Shown here: piece by piece, positions 7,434 to 15,734 of the stretch | Numbering within the stretch: position 1 is the stretch's first letter | Layout of the letters: every line of letters begins with the position of its first letter | Assembly: GCF_000226975.2 (NCBI RefSeq) | Contig: NZ_CP019285.1 | Span: forward strand, 3,720,001-3,784,000 | Length of the DNA stretch: 64,000 bases | DNA from: Halobiforma lacisalsi AJ5 | GTDB lineage: Archaea; Halobacteriota; Halobacteria; Halobacteriales; Natrialbaceae | Reading direction: 5' to 3' | Program-made: the position numbers and the translations under genes | Notes under the pieces: generated by a model | What the model was told of the DNA's origin: nothing | The model's input: the letters and a program-made list of their open reading frames with translations, nothing else | The model's database searches: none

Positions 7434-7845
7434 ATGGAACTGCTGTTGCGGTCGCCGCTTCACACCCTGGTCAGCGATTCGGTGACGGTGCTGACGTTCA
7501 CCGGCGCAAAGACCTGCAACGAGTACACGACCCCGGTCGGGTACTGGGTGAAAGACGGTCGTATCCTCGTCACCACGCACAGCCCCTGGTGGCGGAATCT
7601 GAAGGGAGGGGCGGAGGGCGAACTTCATCTCCGGGGGAAGGCCCGTTCTCCCGTTCGGGCGTTACAACGCCGTATCCGGAACCGGACGACGTCGCGGAGT
7701 ACGTGAAGGAGTTCGTCGATCGACACGGAACCGACGCCGCTCGGCGTCTCGGCATCCGGATCAACGGTGACAGGGAACCGATCCCGGACGAACTGGAGGA
7801 GGGTGTCACGGGGACCGTCGTCGTCGAGATCGAACTAATCGACAC
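7434..7845 (+). pseudogene. frameshifted deazaflavin/FMN nitroreductase-like gene (DUF385 type)
   Basis: The frame from ATG 7434 reads LLLRSPLHTLVSDSVTVLTF, then EYTTPVGYW and WWRNLKGGAEGELHLRG. This is the split-barrel start of F420/FMN-dependent nitroreductase-like proteins. Between about 7640 and 7690 the homology moves to another frame: PYPEPDDVAEYVKEF, DAARRLGIRI and GTVVVEIEL, ending near 7845 without its own stop. A single frameshift explains this. It lies downstream of the broken NmrA-like gene, so two flavin or nicotinamide oxidoreductases in a row have decayed. The loss of both suggests that the pathway under HxlR control has been abandoned. Confidence 0.72.
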
Positions 7846-7976
7846 AACCCCCCGGTACGCTAAATTCGTCGGTGGAGAGTCGTCCTGCCCCCCCTTTCGG
7901 TATTGGCCCGAAACCACCGCTACACACCCCGTAAGCCGGCACAGCCGGTACGGAAGGCCAGATACCCACGAATTCG

Positions 7977-8010
7977 GTTACCTGTTTTCCCGCTGCTCCA
8001 CTTTGTTCAG
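7977..8010. repeat. displaced copy of the 3' end of the chorismate mutase gene (left repeat)
   Basis: These 34 bases match 9881-9914 at 31 positions in the same orientation. Read on the minus strand both encode LNKVEQRENR followed by TAA. The three differences are all at third codon positions. The homology stops where the upstream part of the mutase gene would begin. The repeat bounds the region holding vapBC on its left, like an attachment-site duplication. Confidence 0.8.
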
Positions 8011-8117
8011 GTCTATAACTCACGTCATACTGTTCCGCATCTTTTGCCGGTTTTCATTACAGAGGCTCATCTTTCTACCGAGAGGAGGGGCTTCGAACCA
8101 GCATTTTTAAGCATGCA

Positions 8118-8136
8118 TGTAGTACTGTGTACTGCA
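8118..8136. promoter_or_regulatory. 19-bp palindrome before vapB, likely autoregulatory operator
   Basis: TGTAGTAC-TGT-GTACTGCA has 8-base arms with one mismatch. It lies between the TATA-like TTTTTAA (8104-8110) and the vapB ATG at 8137. Antitoxin-toxin complexes normally repress their own promoter through such a site. Confidence 0.6.
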
Positions 8137-8397
8137 ATGGCGACGAAAACGATTTCACTCGACGAGGAGGCCTATGAGCGGCTGAAAGCCCGAAAAAAAG
8201 AGGGTGAAAGCTTCAGTGAAACCGTCAAGCGCCTCGCTGGAGAACGGTCGTGGAACGAGGTCACGGGAATCCTCTCCGGGGACGAGGCGGCAGACCTCGA
8301 GGCCGCTATCGAAGAGGGACGAACGAAGTCCAGAGTGCGGAGTGACCGCCTCACAGTAGAGTTAGGCGAGGCCGTAGACGACAAGACGTCGGAATGA
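8137..8397 (+). CDS. vapB: VapB-type antitoxin (DUF217)
   Basis: The 86-residue protein starts MATKTISLDEEAYERLKARK. The N-terminal strand-helix-helix has the ribbon-helix-helix look of archaeal DUF217 antitoxins (residues 1-38, ending SFSETVKRLAG). A charged, flexible C-terminus should wrap the toxin. The stop overlaps the vapC start (ATGA), the classic toxin-antitoxin arrangement. The ATG at 8137 is chosen because the longer frame from 7903 crosses the promoter and operator. The antitoxin is intact although its toxin is interrupted, so it now has no working partner in this locus. Confidence 0.85.
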   Translation: MATKTISLDEEAYERLKARKKEGESFSETVKRLAGERSWNEVTGILSGDEAADLEAAIEEGRTKSRVRSDRLTVELGEAVDDKTSE

Positions 8398-8580
8398 TTC
8401 AGGACACATCGTTCATTATCGACTTACTTCGGGGCGATGAAAGCGCAAAACGACTTCTCAATATTGTCGAAAAAGAAGCGCGACCGCAAAAAGTGTCCTC
8501 TGTGACGGTTTTGGAGCTCTACGAGGGCGTTGCTCGGTCTCGAACACAGGAGACGAAGCGAGACCGCATTCTCGAGGTAC

Positions 8581-9649
8581 GAGGGTGTCATAGAACGATT
8601 ACCACACCAAAGAGCAGGGTGAATGCTGAGATGGTATGGCCTCAGCGACCCTGCAAGATGATCCTTCGGTAGAGTCGTTCTTCAATGTCGCGGAGACCGA
8701 GACGCTAGCGTTGTTCGAGCACCTCTCCTTCGAGTTTCTCGAAGAGTTCGACGTGTTCGCCCCGGCGCAGACGGGGCGAACACGAGAGCATGAACCACCA
8801 GAGTTGATGCGTGGCTTCCTCCACTGCTACTACAAGGACATCTACGGGATTCGTCCGGTTGAGCGAGAGCTTCGGAACACGGTTGTTTGGCTCAGCTGTG
8901 GGTTCGATCGACCGCCGTCCAGAGACGCGGTCGATCGCTTTCTCACCGACCTCGAACACGTCGTTGACGAGGTCTTTGGCCGACTCGTCGAGCAGGCCGC
9001 CCGCCGCGGCCTGCTCGACTTGACTTACTGCATCGATTCAACTGACGTGAGGGCGATGCCTGCCGATCAAGACGCGTCGAAGTGCTACGATCCAACCGAC
9101 GACGAGTACTACCACGGCTACGGCTGTACGATCGTCTCGACCGGACAAAAGATCCCGATTGCGGCGGAGTTCACAGAGAGTAAGCAAGCGCCAGAGGAGA
9201 CGGCGATGCGCGTCACGCGTGACGCGCTCGCCGTCTCCACACCGATCTGGATGCTTGGAGACAGCGCCTACGACACGCTCGACTGGCACGACCACCTGCT
9301 GGCCGCAGGGGTCGTGCCAGTCGCTCCGTACAACGCGCGAAACACCGACGAGCCGAAAGATATCGAGTACAGAGTCGAAGACCGCATCGACGAACACAGC
9401 GAAGACGTTCAACTGAAGCAATCCACGTTGGATGAGACGTACAACCGCCGTACGGGGGTTGAACGAACCAACGAATCAGTCAAGGACTGCGGCCTCGGGC
9501 GAACGCACGCCCGAGGCCGCGTCCACGCACGAGCGCAGGTGTTCCTCGCACTCTGTCTGCGCCTCGTGGTCGCCATCACCAACTATGAACGCGGAGACAA
9601 TCCGGGAAGCACCATCATCACGGTGTGAGAAGAGTTCTATGACACCCTC
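8581..9649. mobile_element. 1,069-bp insertion sequence with one DDE transposase
   Basis: The element begins with GAGGGTGTCATAGAAC (8581-8596) and ends with its exact reverse complement (9634-9649). Similarity between the ends continues inward to a shared CACACC, giving an imperfect 28-base terminal repeat. It holds a single plus-strand transposase gene and has split vapC. Size, ends and the DDE transposase suggest an IS4/IS5-superfamily haloarchaeal element. I cannot name the exact family from sequence alone. Confidence 0.85.
8636..9628 (+). CDS. DDE transposase (IS4/IS5 superfamily type)
   Basis: The 330-residue protein has an N-terminal helical region (LFEHLSFEFLEEFDVF, then RPVERELRNTVVWLSCGFD). 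The RNase H-like core carries a first aspartate in YCIDSTDVRAMP (about residue 139), a second in WMLGDSAYDTLDW (about 218) and a glutamate in TGVERTNESVKD (about 280). The spacing and the R/K residues after the glutamate fit a cut-and-paste DDE enzyme. The frame is undamaged, so the element may still be active. The ATG at 8636 leaves 55 bases from the left end. It is transcribed in the same direction as the vapC it interrupts. Confidence 0.88.
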   Translation: MASATLQDDPSVESFFNVAETETLALFEHLSFEFLEEFDVFAPAQTGRTREHEPPELMRGFLHCYYKDIYGIRPVERELRNTVVWLSCGFDRPPSRDAVDRFLTDLEHVVDEVFGRLVEQAARRGLLDLTYCIDSTDVRAMPADQDASKCYDPTDDEYYHGYGCTIVSTGQKIPIAAEFTESKQAPEETAMRVTRDALAVSTPIWMLGDSAYDTLDWHDHLLAAGVVPVAPYNARNTDEPKDIEYRVEDRIDEHSEDVQLKQSTLDETYNRRTGVERTNESVKDCGLGRTHARGRVHARAQVFLALCLRLVVAITNYERGDNPGSTIITV

Positions 9650-9880
9650 GAGGTACTGGAAACAAAACACGTCGTGAGCGCCGACCACACCGTGATGCGA
9701 AAAGCCGGAAAACTCTCCGGTGAGCTAATCAACGGCGGTGAACGGATCGAGCGAGAAGACTGTATCATCGCTGCGACTGCGCTTCTCAACGACGAACCGG
9801 TTATCACGAGAAACAGCGAGCACTTTGGACGTATCGACGACCTCGAAGTACGGTCGTACTAAGGCGCTATTGTGTGAGCT

Positions 9881-9914
9881 GTTACCTATTTTCACGCTGC
9901 TCAACTTTGTTCAG
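9881..9914. repeat. right repeat: 3' end of the resident chorismate mutase gene
   Basis: This is the in-place copy of the 34-base repeat also found at 7977-8010. It covers the last ten codons and stop of the aroQ-like gene. With the left copy it brackets 8011-9880, which contains vapBC and the insertion sequence. Confidence 0.8.
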
Positions 9915-10211
9915 TTCGATCAACAGCCGGAAGATCGCCTTCACCAGGTTCGCGTCCACGTCGAACCGTTCGGCGTTTTCGCCCGCACGGTCCATCACCT
10001 GCTGTTCCTGCTCCTCGTCGGTCGTCGGCAGCCCCTTCTCGTCTTTGACCTGTGCGATCGTATCCGCGACGTAGGTCCGCTGGGCGATCAACTCGACGAT
10101 CTCGCGGTCGATCGTCTCGATCTCCTCTCGGAGTTCGTCGAGGCTCATCTCGTCGGGGATTCGCGTTTCGGTCCGTTCGTTCCGTTCGTCGTCGGTCGTG
10201 TCTCGAGTCAT
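9882..10211 (-). CDS. aroQ: chorismate mutase, AroQ type
   Basis: The 109-residue all-helical protein converts chorismate to prephenate, the branch step towards phenylalanine and tyrosine. The AroQ pattern is clear: long first helix SLDELREEIETIDREIVELI (about residues 23-42), AQRTYVADTIAQVKDEKGLP with catalytic Arg/Lys residues, and the C-terminal helix NLVKAIFRLLIELNKVEQ. An acidic N-terminal extension of about 20 residues precedes the fold. It starts 16 bases after the shikimate kinase gene and shares its operon. The last codons are duplicated at 7977-8010, marking this 3' end as a possible insertion hot spot. Confidence 0.93.
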   Translation of the reverse strand: MTRDTTDDERNERTETRIPDEMSLDELREEIETIDREIVELIAQRTYVADTIAQVKDEKGLPTTDEEQEQQVMDRAGENAERFDVDANLVKAIFRLLIELNKVEQRENR

Positions 10212-10227
10212 GGTGTACTGTCTCCGT

Positions 10228-11115
10228 TCAGCTACGGGGCCGCGTCCGCGTCCCGTCGGTTCGCGTCGCCAGCAACCGCGTCGTCCCGTTGCGCTCGTCC
10301 CATCGCTCCCGGACCGCCTCGAGTGCGTCCGTCTCGCCGACGGCGACGTAACTCGGTCCCGTCCCGGACAGCGAGACGCCGGCGACGTCGGGAAGGGCGT
10401 CTACCAGCGGTCCAGCCGGAAACTCGAGCGCGCCACAGAAGGCGAAACCGTTGACGGTCATCGCCTCGCCGTAGCGCCCGTCGAGGGCGAGTTCCTCGAC
10501 GAGGGCGGCCATCGGGGCGATCCGCTCGCAGGCGTCGACGTTCGCGTCCGCGCTGAACGACTGCTCGGGCGGCGTGTAGACGAGCGCGTACCAGTCGCCG
10601 TCGAGTTCGTCGCGCGCGAGCAGTTCGTCGGTGCCGTTATCGGTGACCGTCACGCCCCCGAGCATGCTTGCGCTCGCGTCGTCGAACGCGCCGGTGACGG
10701 TGACCCCGGCGTCGCGGGCAGCCCGAACGCCGAGCCGACAGGCGTCGATCCGGTCGACGGCGTCGGCGATCCCGAGCGCGTCGAGCGTCGCGATGACCGT
10801 CGCGTTGGCCGCGGCACTCGAGCTTTTCAGCCCCGAGGCCATCGGCACCTCGCTCTCCGTGCGGACGCGAGCGCCGACCGCGGCGTCGGCCAGTCCCGCA
10901 CGATCGGCGTACTCGTCGATCGCCAGTTCGGCACAGCGCTCGATGAGGGTCGCGTCGGCGTCGGGCTGGCCGTCGATCCGGCCGTGAACGTCGCCGTCGT
11001 CGGTGAGTTCGACCGTGGCTGTCGTCTCGAGGTCGATAGCGAACGCGGAGCCGACTCCGGTCGCAAGTGCGTTGAGAACCGTCCCGGCTGCGGGAGCAAC
11101 GGCGCGGCCGTCCAT
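10228..11115 (-). CDS. aroK: archaeal shikimate kinase (GHMP family)
   Basis: This enzyme phosphorylates shikimate with ATP in the aromatic amino acid pathway. Archaea use a GHMP-superfamily enzyme unrelated to bacterial AroK, and this 295-residue protein fits. An N-terminal strand (GRAVAPAAGTVLNALATGVG) is followed by the ATP-binding PMASGLKSSSAAANA loop at about residues 91-105 and a C-terminal VSLSGTGPSYVAVGE motif. The ATG at 11115 gives the usual length for the family. It is the first gene of an operon with the chorismate mutase. Chorismate synthase (aroC) lies separately at 32213-33364. Confidence 0.93.
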   Translation of the reverse strand: MDGRAVAPAAGTVLNALATGVGSAFAIDLETTATVELTDDGDVHGRIDGQPDADATLIERCAELAIDEYADRAGLADAAVGARVRTESEVPMASGLKSSSAAANATVIATLDALGIADAVDRIDACRLGVRAARDAGVTVTGAFDDASASMLGGVTVTDNGTDELLARDELDGDWYALVYTPPEQSFSADANVDACERIAPMAALVEELALDGRYGEAMTVNGFAFCGALEFPAGPLVDALPDVAGVSLSGTGPSYVAVGETDALEAVRERWDERNGTTRLLATRTDGTRTRPRS

Positions 11116-11269
11116 ATCCGTACACTCGTGGACGGATACTTACGGCTGACGATCCGGGTGAGCACGGCACACGGGTGCGTCACGTGGTCGCGGCGTTCGG
11201 TTTCCGGCTCGGCACCGAACGCGGGCCAGAACGCACGCCTTTTCCCCCATCCGACCGAACGATCGGGCG

Positions 11270-11758
11270 ATGACCACGCGCAGCAACGTCGCCCCGAGTA
11301 CGATCGGCGTCGACCTCGTCGACGGCGGCGTCGTCGTCCAGTACCTCGACGGCCGCGAGGTGTTCTACCACGGGCCGCCGAAACCCGTCGAGGGGTCGAT
11401 CACCACGCCACCGGGGAAGGACGTCCACGTCCTCGTCACCGACCCCGACGGCGTCGAGGGCGTCATGACCTACGTCAACGACCGCGACACTCACGACGGG
11501 ATCCTCGAGACGACCGGCGTCGGGCGAGTCATGCTCGAGAGCGACGACGAGGAGGTGCTGTATCCGGGCGTGACGGTCTCGACGGAGGGGTACTCGATCC
11601 GGGTCGAGGCGGACGTCTCGGCGGTCGACGGTCGGATATTCGTCTTCGCGGAGGACGAATTGAGCGAGCACGCCTACGAACTGGTCGCGGAGACGGACGA
11701 CGGGGAAAACGAGGACGGCGGGGAAGCCGCCGAACCGAACGACGCCACGGAGGAGTGA
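11270..11758 (+). CDS. DUF5796 conserved haloarchaeal protein
   Basis: The 162-residue soluble protein starts MTTRSNVAPSTIGVDLVDGG. Its body is beta-rich (VVVQYLDGREVFYHGPP, then KDVHVLVTDPDGVEGVMTYV) and the C-terminus is a disordered acidic tail (about residues 145-162). This matches DUF5796, found across haloarchaea without known function. It is divergent from the shikimate kinase gene. The next gene starts at or within six bases of its stop, so the two form an operon. Confidence 0.8.
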   Translation: MTTRSNVAPSTIGVDLVDGGVVVQYLDGREVFYHGPPKPVEGSITTPPGKDVHVLVTDPDGVEGVMTYVNDRDTHDGILETTGVGRVMLESDDEEVLYPGVTVSTEGYSIRVEADVSAVDGRIFVFAEDELSEHAYELVAETDDGENEDGGEAAEPNDATEE

Positions 11759-11760
11759 CC

Positions 11761-12006
11761 GTGCCACTGCAGAAACCCTGGACCGATCTCGATCGCGACG
11801 CGGTCGCGAAAGCGCCGGACCGGCCGGGTGTCTACGAACTCGGCGACGCGGACGGTACTGTCCGCTCTATCGGGCATGGCGTCTTGCGCGACGAACTCAA
11901 GACGGCGCTTTCCTACGGCGACGGCGACCGCGTGCGCTGGACCGAGACGCATACCCTCGAGCGGGCCCGCGAACTCGCCGAGGAGCATCGGGAACGCCTC
12001 GAGTAA
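11761..12006 (+). CDS. small conserved haloarchaeal protein (DUF7508-like)
   Basis: The 81-residue protein starts with GTG at 11761; an in-frame GTG at 11755 overlapping the previous stop is equally possible. The sequence runs PLQKPWTDLDRDAVAKAPDR and GVYELGDADGTVRSIGHGVL, with a C-terminal helix rich in Glu/Arg. The GVYEL...SIGHG pattern resembles a GIY-YIG-like small fold, and the protein matches a haloarchaeal family I recall as DUF7508. It lies within a much longer open frame from 10198 that is an antisense artefact. Function unknown. Confidence 0.7.
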   Translation: MPLQKPWTDLDRDAVAKAPDRPGVYELGDADGTVRSIGHGVLRDELKTALSYGDGDRVRWTETHTLERARELAEEHRERLE

Positions 12007-12086
12007 CGGAGGCGTTCGTCGCCGGAGGGAACGGATCGCTACGCTTCACCGTGCCCGTCGCCGGGGCGGGCACGGCGGCGTGGCAG

Positions 12087-12221
12087 TCACTGGATGTACG
12101 ACGGCTCGGTGTCGTCACAGCGCTGCTCGTGTTCGGCGGCGTCCGACTTCTCGTCGAAGAGCAACCCACAGTTTTCACACTCGTACCACGTCGCGTCGTC
12201 CCGCTCGGTCTGGACGACCAT
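12087..12221 (-). CDS. 44-residue zinc-finger-like protein (DUF7128-like)
   Basis: The short gene reads MVVQTERDDATWYECENCGL, then a Glu/Asp helix, and ends RCDDTEPSYIQ. Cys-x2-Cys at about residues 15-18 and His-x4-Cys near 31-36 form a C2H2/C2HC zinc-binding set like a single zinc finger. Haloarchaeal genomes encode families of such micro-zinc-finger proteins (DUF7128 and relatives). The ATG at 12221 is the only start that removes an unrelated, low-complexity N-terminus from the longer open frame. It is transcribed away from cdc48. DNA, RNA or protein binding is possible; the target is unknown. Confidence 0.75.
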   Translation of the reverse strand: MVVQTERDDATWYECENCGLLFDEKSDAAEHEQRCDDTEPSYIQ

Positions 12222-12260
12222 GCGGGAGGATGCGACGCGAACCCTCAAATGCGTTTCTCC

Positions 12261-12332
12261 GACGAGACTGGCGAGGTCGGCGAGACCAGCGAGACCAGCG
12301 AGACCGGCGAGATCGGCGAGGTCGACGAAGTC
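12261..12332. repeat. tandem 9-bp repeat upstream of cdc48
   Basis: Eight 9-base units vary around GGCGAGACC (for example 12270-12278, 12279-12287, 12288-12296 and 12297-12305, the last two identical). They fill most of the gap between the zinc-finger gene and cdc48, where the promoter should be. No clear TATA box is visible between the repeats and the start codon at 12376. Confidence 0.7.
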
Positions 12333-12375
12333 GGCGGGGCAACCCTCAAGGCGACCCGGCCGGAACGTACGCTCC

Positions 12376-14676
12376 ATGAGTGGGTCGGATCCGGACCCGG
12401 ACCCGGGCTCGAGCGCGAACGGCGACGGCGTGGAGCTAACGGTACGGGCCGCCGAGAAACGGGACGCCGGGCGCGGCGTGGCGCGGATCCCGGAGTTCGC
12501 GCGGCGACAGCTGGGCGTTCTGAGCGGCGATACGGTGGTCATCGAGGGCGACGCGACGACCGTCGCGAAGATGTGGCCAGCCGATCCGTCCGTGCCCGAG
12601 AACGTGGTCCAGATCGACGCCGACACGCGGGCGAACGCGGGCGTCCACGTCGGCGACACCGTCGTCGTCCGGACGAAAGACAAGTCGTCGATTCAGGAGG
12701 CCCAGCGAGTGACGCTTATCGCCCCGCCCTCGCTGTCCGACGACGAGCGCCAGGTCGCCGAGCGCAAGGCGACCAAGAAACTTCGGAACCGGCCAGTCCG
12801 GGCCGGCGAACAGATCCGCGTCGAGGGGTTCGGCCAGGAGCCATTCAAGGTGGTCGACACCGATCCCGACGGCGACGTGCGCATCTCGAGTACGACGACG
12901 ATCCGGATCGTCGACACGCAGGGGAGGAAACCCGATCGGGTGAGTTCCGGATCCGGAAGCACGGAGCGTTCCGGGTCCACCGGGTCGACCGATACGTCCG
13001 CCGGCAGCACCGATACTGACACCGACGACGCCGACCTCGAGACCGAACTCGAGGGCGGCGACTCCTCCGAGACGGGCGGCGGCTCCGGGCCGAGTTCCGG
13101 CGTCACCTACGAGGACATCGGCGGGCTCGACGAGGAACTCGAGTTGGTCCGGGAGATGATCGAACTCCCGCTGTCGGAGCCGGAGCTGTTCCAGCGGCTG
13201 GGCGTCGAGCCACCGTCGGGCGTCCTGCTGTACGGCCCGCCGGGCACCGGGAAAACGTTGATCGCCCGCGCGGTGGCCAACGAGGTCGACGCCCACTTCG
13301 AGACGATCTCCGGCCCGGAGATCATGTCCAAGTACAAGGGTGAAAGCGAGGAACAACTGCGCCGAACCTTCGAGCGGGCCCGCGAGGAGGCCCCGACGAT
13401 CATTTTCTTCGACGAGATCGACTCCATCGCGGGCGCTCGCGACGACGAGGGCGACGCCGAGAACCGCATCGTCGGCCAGTTACTGACGCTGATGGACGGT
13501 CTCGATGCCCGCGGCGAAGTGATCGTCATCGGTGCGACCAACCGCGTCGACACGATCGATCCTGCCCTGCGCCGCGGCGGCCGGTTCGACCGCGAGATCC
13601 AGATCGGCGTTCCCGACGAGAAAGGTCGAAAGGAGATCCTCGAGGTTCACACCCGCGGGATGCCCCTTGCTGACAACGTAAGCGTCGACGCCATCGCCCG
13701 CCGGACCCACGGATTCGTCGGCGCCGACCTGGACGCGGTCGCGAGCGAGGCGGCGATGGCGGCGATTCGTGACCGGCCGACCGACGCGGGCGATCGGGTC
13801 GAGTGGAACCGGGATCCGGTCGTCGAGAAGCGCCACTTCGACGAGGCGCTGGCATCCGTCGAACCGTCCGCGATGCGGGAGTACGTCGCCGAATCGCCCG
13901 ATACCGACTTCTCGGACGTCGGCGGCCTCGAGGACGCGAAGGGGACTCTGCGTGAATCGGTCGAGTGGCCCCTGACCTACGATCGGCTGTTCGAGGAGAC
14001 CAACACCCACCCGCCGTCGGGCGTCCTGCTGTACGGCCCGCCGGGGACCGGCAAGACGCTGCTGGCCCGGGCGCTGGCCGGCGAGACGGACGTCAACTTC
14101 GTCCGCGTCGACGGTCCGGAGATCGTCGACCGCTACGTCGGCGAGAGCGAGAAGGCGATCCGGGAGGTGTTCGAACGTGCCCGCCAGTCCGCGCCGTCGA
14201 TCGTCTTCTTCGACGAGATCGATGCAATCACGGCCGCACGCGGGGAAGGCCACGAGGTCACCGAACGCGTCGTCTCGCAACTGCTGACCGAACTCGACGG
14301 AATGCGGGAAAACCCCAACCTCGTCGTGCTCGCCGCCACGAACCGCAAAGAGCAGATCGATCCCGCACTCCTGCGCCCGGGACGACTCGACACCCACGTG
14401 CTGGTCGGCGAACCCGACCGCGAGGCCCGCGAGAAGATCCTCGAGGTTCATACCCGCGGGAAACCGCTGGACGAGGACGTCGACGTGCGCGAACTCGCCG
14501 CCGAACTCGAGGGATACACCGGCGCGGACCTCGAGGCACTGGTCAGAAACGCCTCGATGAAGGCGATCCGCGAGGTCGCGACCGAGTACGATCCCGAGGC
14601 GGCCAACGAACGGGCCGACGAGGTCGTCATCGAGCGTCGTCACCTCGCGGAGGCGAAGGAGTCGATCGACCGCTGA
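12376..14676 (+). CDS. cdc48: CDC48/VCP-type AAA+ ATPase
   Basis: This is a hexameric unfoldase that feeds proteins to the archaeal proteasome and remodels complexes. The 766-residue product has an N-terminal double-psi barrel domain (about 14-190) and an unusually long Ser/Thr/Asp/Gly linker (about 195-243). Two AAA domains follow, each with Walker A GPPGTGKT (about 287 and 554) and Walker B ([10 protein letters not shown] and [10 protein letters not shown]). The second domain has a canonical pore and sensor region. The ATG at 12376 is chosen because upstream in-frame sequence is the antisense of another gene plus a tandem repeat. Haloarchaea usually carry several cdc48 paralogues; the linker may tune substrate access. 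Confidence 0.94.
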   Translation: MSGSDPDPDPGSSANGDGVELTVRAAEKRDAGRGVARIPEFARRQLGVLSGDTVVIEGDATTVAKMWPADPSVPENVVQIDADTRANAGVHVGDTVVVRTKDKSSIQEAQRVTLIAPPSLSDDERQVAERKATKKLRNRPVRAGEQIRVEGFGQEPFKVVDTDPDGDVRISSTTTIRIVDTQGRKPDRVSSGSGSTERSGSTGSTDTSAGSTDTDTDDADLETELEGGDSSETGGGSGPSSGVTYEDIGGLDEELELVREMIELPLSEPELFQRLGVEPPSGVLLYGPPGTGKTLIARAVANEVDAHFETISGPEIMSKYKGESEEQLRRTFERAREEAPTIIFFDEIDSIAGARDDEGDAENRIVGQLLTLMDGLDARGEVIVIGATNRVDTIDPALRRGGRFDREIQIGVPDEKGRKEILEVHTRGMPLADNVSVDAIARRTHGFVGADLDAVASEAAMAAIRDRPTDAGDRVEWNRDPVVEKRHFDEALASVEPSAMREYVAESPDTDFSDVGGLEDAKGTLRESVEWPLTYDRLFEETNTHPPSGVLLYGPPGTGKTLLARALAGETDVNFVRVDGPEIVDRYVGESEKAIREVFERARQSAPSIVFFDEIDAITAARGEGHEVTERVVSQLLTELDGMRENPNLVVLAATNRKEQIDPALLRPGRLDTHVLVGEPDREAREKILEVHTRGKPLDEDVDVRELAAELEGYTGADLEALVRNASMKAIREVATEYDPEAANERADEVVIERRHLAEAKESIDR

Positions 14677-14869
14677 ATTTCGGTGTCGGCTCGCCTTGGG
14701 TCCGATAGCGGTCTTCATCCCGAAAAGAGACACGAGCACCTGTGGGTCCGAGAAGCGAGCGACGGCCACCCCTGGAGGAGGGCTATGACTGCACGCCGAC
14801 GCGGGACCCCGCTCGACGCAATTGACAACGAAGTAACGGCTTTAACCCCTGGGGGACGAAACGGGAGGT

Positions 14870-15679
14870 ATGCCTTCCGCCCCTGCCGACGGTGACGCCT
14901 CCGCCCCCGCCATCGAGACGTCCGGGCTGACGAAGCGCTACGGCGAGACGACCGCCGTCGCGGACCTCGACCTCGCGGTCGACCGTGGGACCGTCTACGG
15001 CTTTCTGGGCCCGAACGGCGCGGGTAAGACGACGACGATGCGGATGCTGACGACGTTGACCCCGCCGACTGCCGGCACCGCCCGCGTCGCCAGCCACCCC
15101 ATCAGCGACCGGGAACGCGTCACGCCCCACATCGGCTACCTGCCCGAGGAGCCGCCGATCTACGACGAACTCAGCGGGCGCGAACAACTCGAGTACGTCG
15201 CCGGACTGCGGGACCTGCCCGAACGCGAGGTCACGGACCGCATCGAGTCGCTGCTCGACCGGTTCGACTTGCTCGCCGACGCCGACAAACGCATCGAGGA
15301 GTACTCGAAGGGAATGCGCCAGAAGGTGGGCGTCATTCAGGCGGTGTTACACGAACCCGCAGTGGCCTTCCTCGACGAACCCACGAGCGGGCTCGATCCC
15401 CGTGCCGCGCGGACGATGCGGGACACGATCGCCGAACTCGCCGACCGCGAGATGACGATCTTCCTCTCGACGCACATCCTGCCGGTGGTCGACGAACTGG
15501 CCGACGAGATCGGTGTCCTCCACGACGGTCGCCTCGTCGCGGAGGGCGACCCCGAGACGCTGAAATCCCGCGCGGAGACCGGCGACGCTCGCAGCCTCGA
15601 GGACGCGTTCCTCGAGGTGACTCGGGAGTCGCCCGACCGAGGGGCCGACGACGTGGCGGCGAACTCCTCGCCCGAATGA
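14870..15679 (+). CDS. ABC transporter ATP-binding protein (ABC-2 type)
   Basis: The 269-residue nucleotide-binding subunit has Walker A GPNGAGKTTT (about residues 48-57), a signature region with EYSKGMRQKV (about 145-154), Walker B AVAFLDEPTSGLD (about 164-176) and a switch histidine in STHILPVV. The class is that of ABC-2 exporters such as NatA or drug/bacteriocin exporters. No ABC-2 permease follows; the next gene is an unrelated membrane protein, so the partner is encoded elsewhere. A TTTAAC box at 14839-14844 suits a leaderless or very short leader. GGAGGT touches the ATG directly and so cannot act as a Shine-Dalgarno site. Confidence 0.9.
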   Translation: MPSAPADGDASAPAIETSGLTKRYGETTAVADLDLAVDRGTVYGFLGPNGAGKTTTMRMLTTLTPPTAGTARVASHPISDRERVTPHIGYLPEEPPIYDELSGREQLEYVAGLRDLPEREVTDRIESLLDRFDLLADADKRIEEYSKGMRQKVGVIQAVLHEPAVAFLDEPTSGLDPRAARTMRDTIAELADREMTIFLSTHILPVVDELADEIGVLHDGRLVAEGDPETLKSRAETGDARSLEDAFLEVTRESPDRGADDVAANSSPE

Positions 15680-15734
15680 GTCGTCACGAACGTGGTGGTA
15701 AATCTACAGGTGATCGGCCGTGGAAGCTCCGTGC

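Larger units (their letters stand above)
8574..9656. repeat. target-site duplication of the insertion sequence in vapC
   Basis: GAGGTAC occurs at 8574-8580 and again at 9650-9656, directly flanking the element at 8581-9649. The 7-base duplication is intact, which supports simple transposition rather than rearrangement. Confidence 0.8.
8394..9862 (+). pseudogene. vapC: VapC PIN-domain toxin interrupted by an insertion sequence
   Basis: The N-terminal part (8394-8580) reads MIQDTSFIIDLLRGDESAKR, with the first PIN-domain aspartate (D4), and ends RDRILEV. The C-terminal part (9657-9862) reads LETKHVVSADHTVMRKAG, then REDCIIAATALL with conserved PIN acids, and EPVITRNSEHFGRI, ending at TAA 9860-9862. 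Removing the element at 8581-9649 and one 7-base target duplicate joins the parts in frame as a toxin of about 131 residues, normal for VapC. There are no other lesions, so the insertion is recent. PIN toxins cut tRNA or rRNA; this one is expected to be inactive. Confidence 0.9.

Noticed and set aside
8011-9880. A complete integrative element
   Set aside because: The flanking repeats suggest one, but no integrase, replication or partition gene lies between them.
10198-12006. A 602-codon open frame on the plus strand
   Set aside because: Apart from its last 81 codons it runs antisense to the shikimate kinase gene and through the DUF5796 gene. Arg/Gly-rich composition is typical of shadow frames in G+C-rich DNA.
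12094-12375. An N-terminal extension of CDC48
   Set aside because: The extra codons read the antisense of the zinc-finger gene and then the tandem repeat; known CDC48 proteins begin near the chosen ATG.
14861-14869. A Shine-Dalgarno site (GGAGGT) for the ABC ATPase gene
   Set aside because: It touches the ATG with no spacing. A TATA box at leaderless distance explains expression better.
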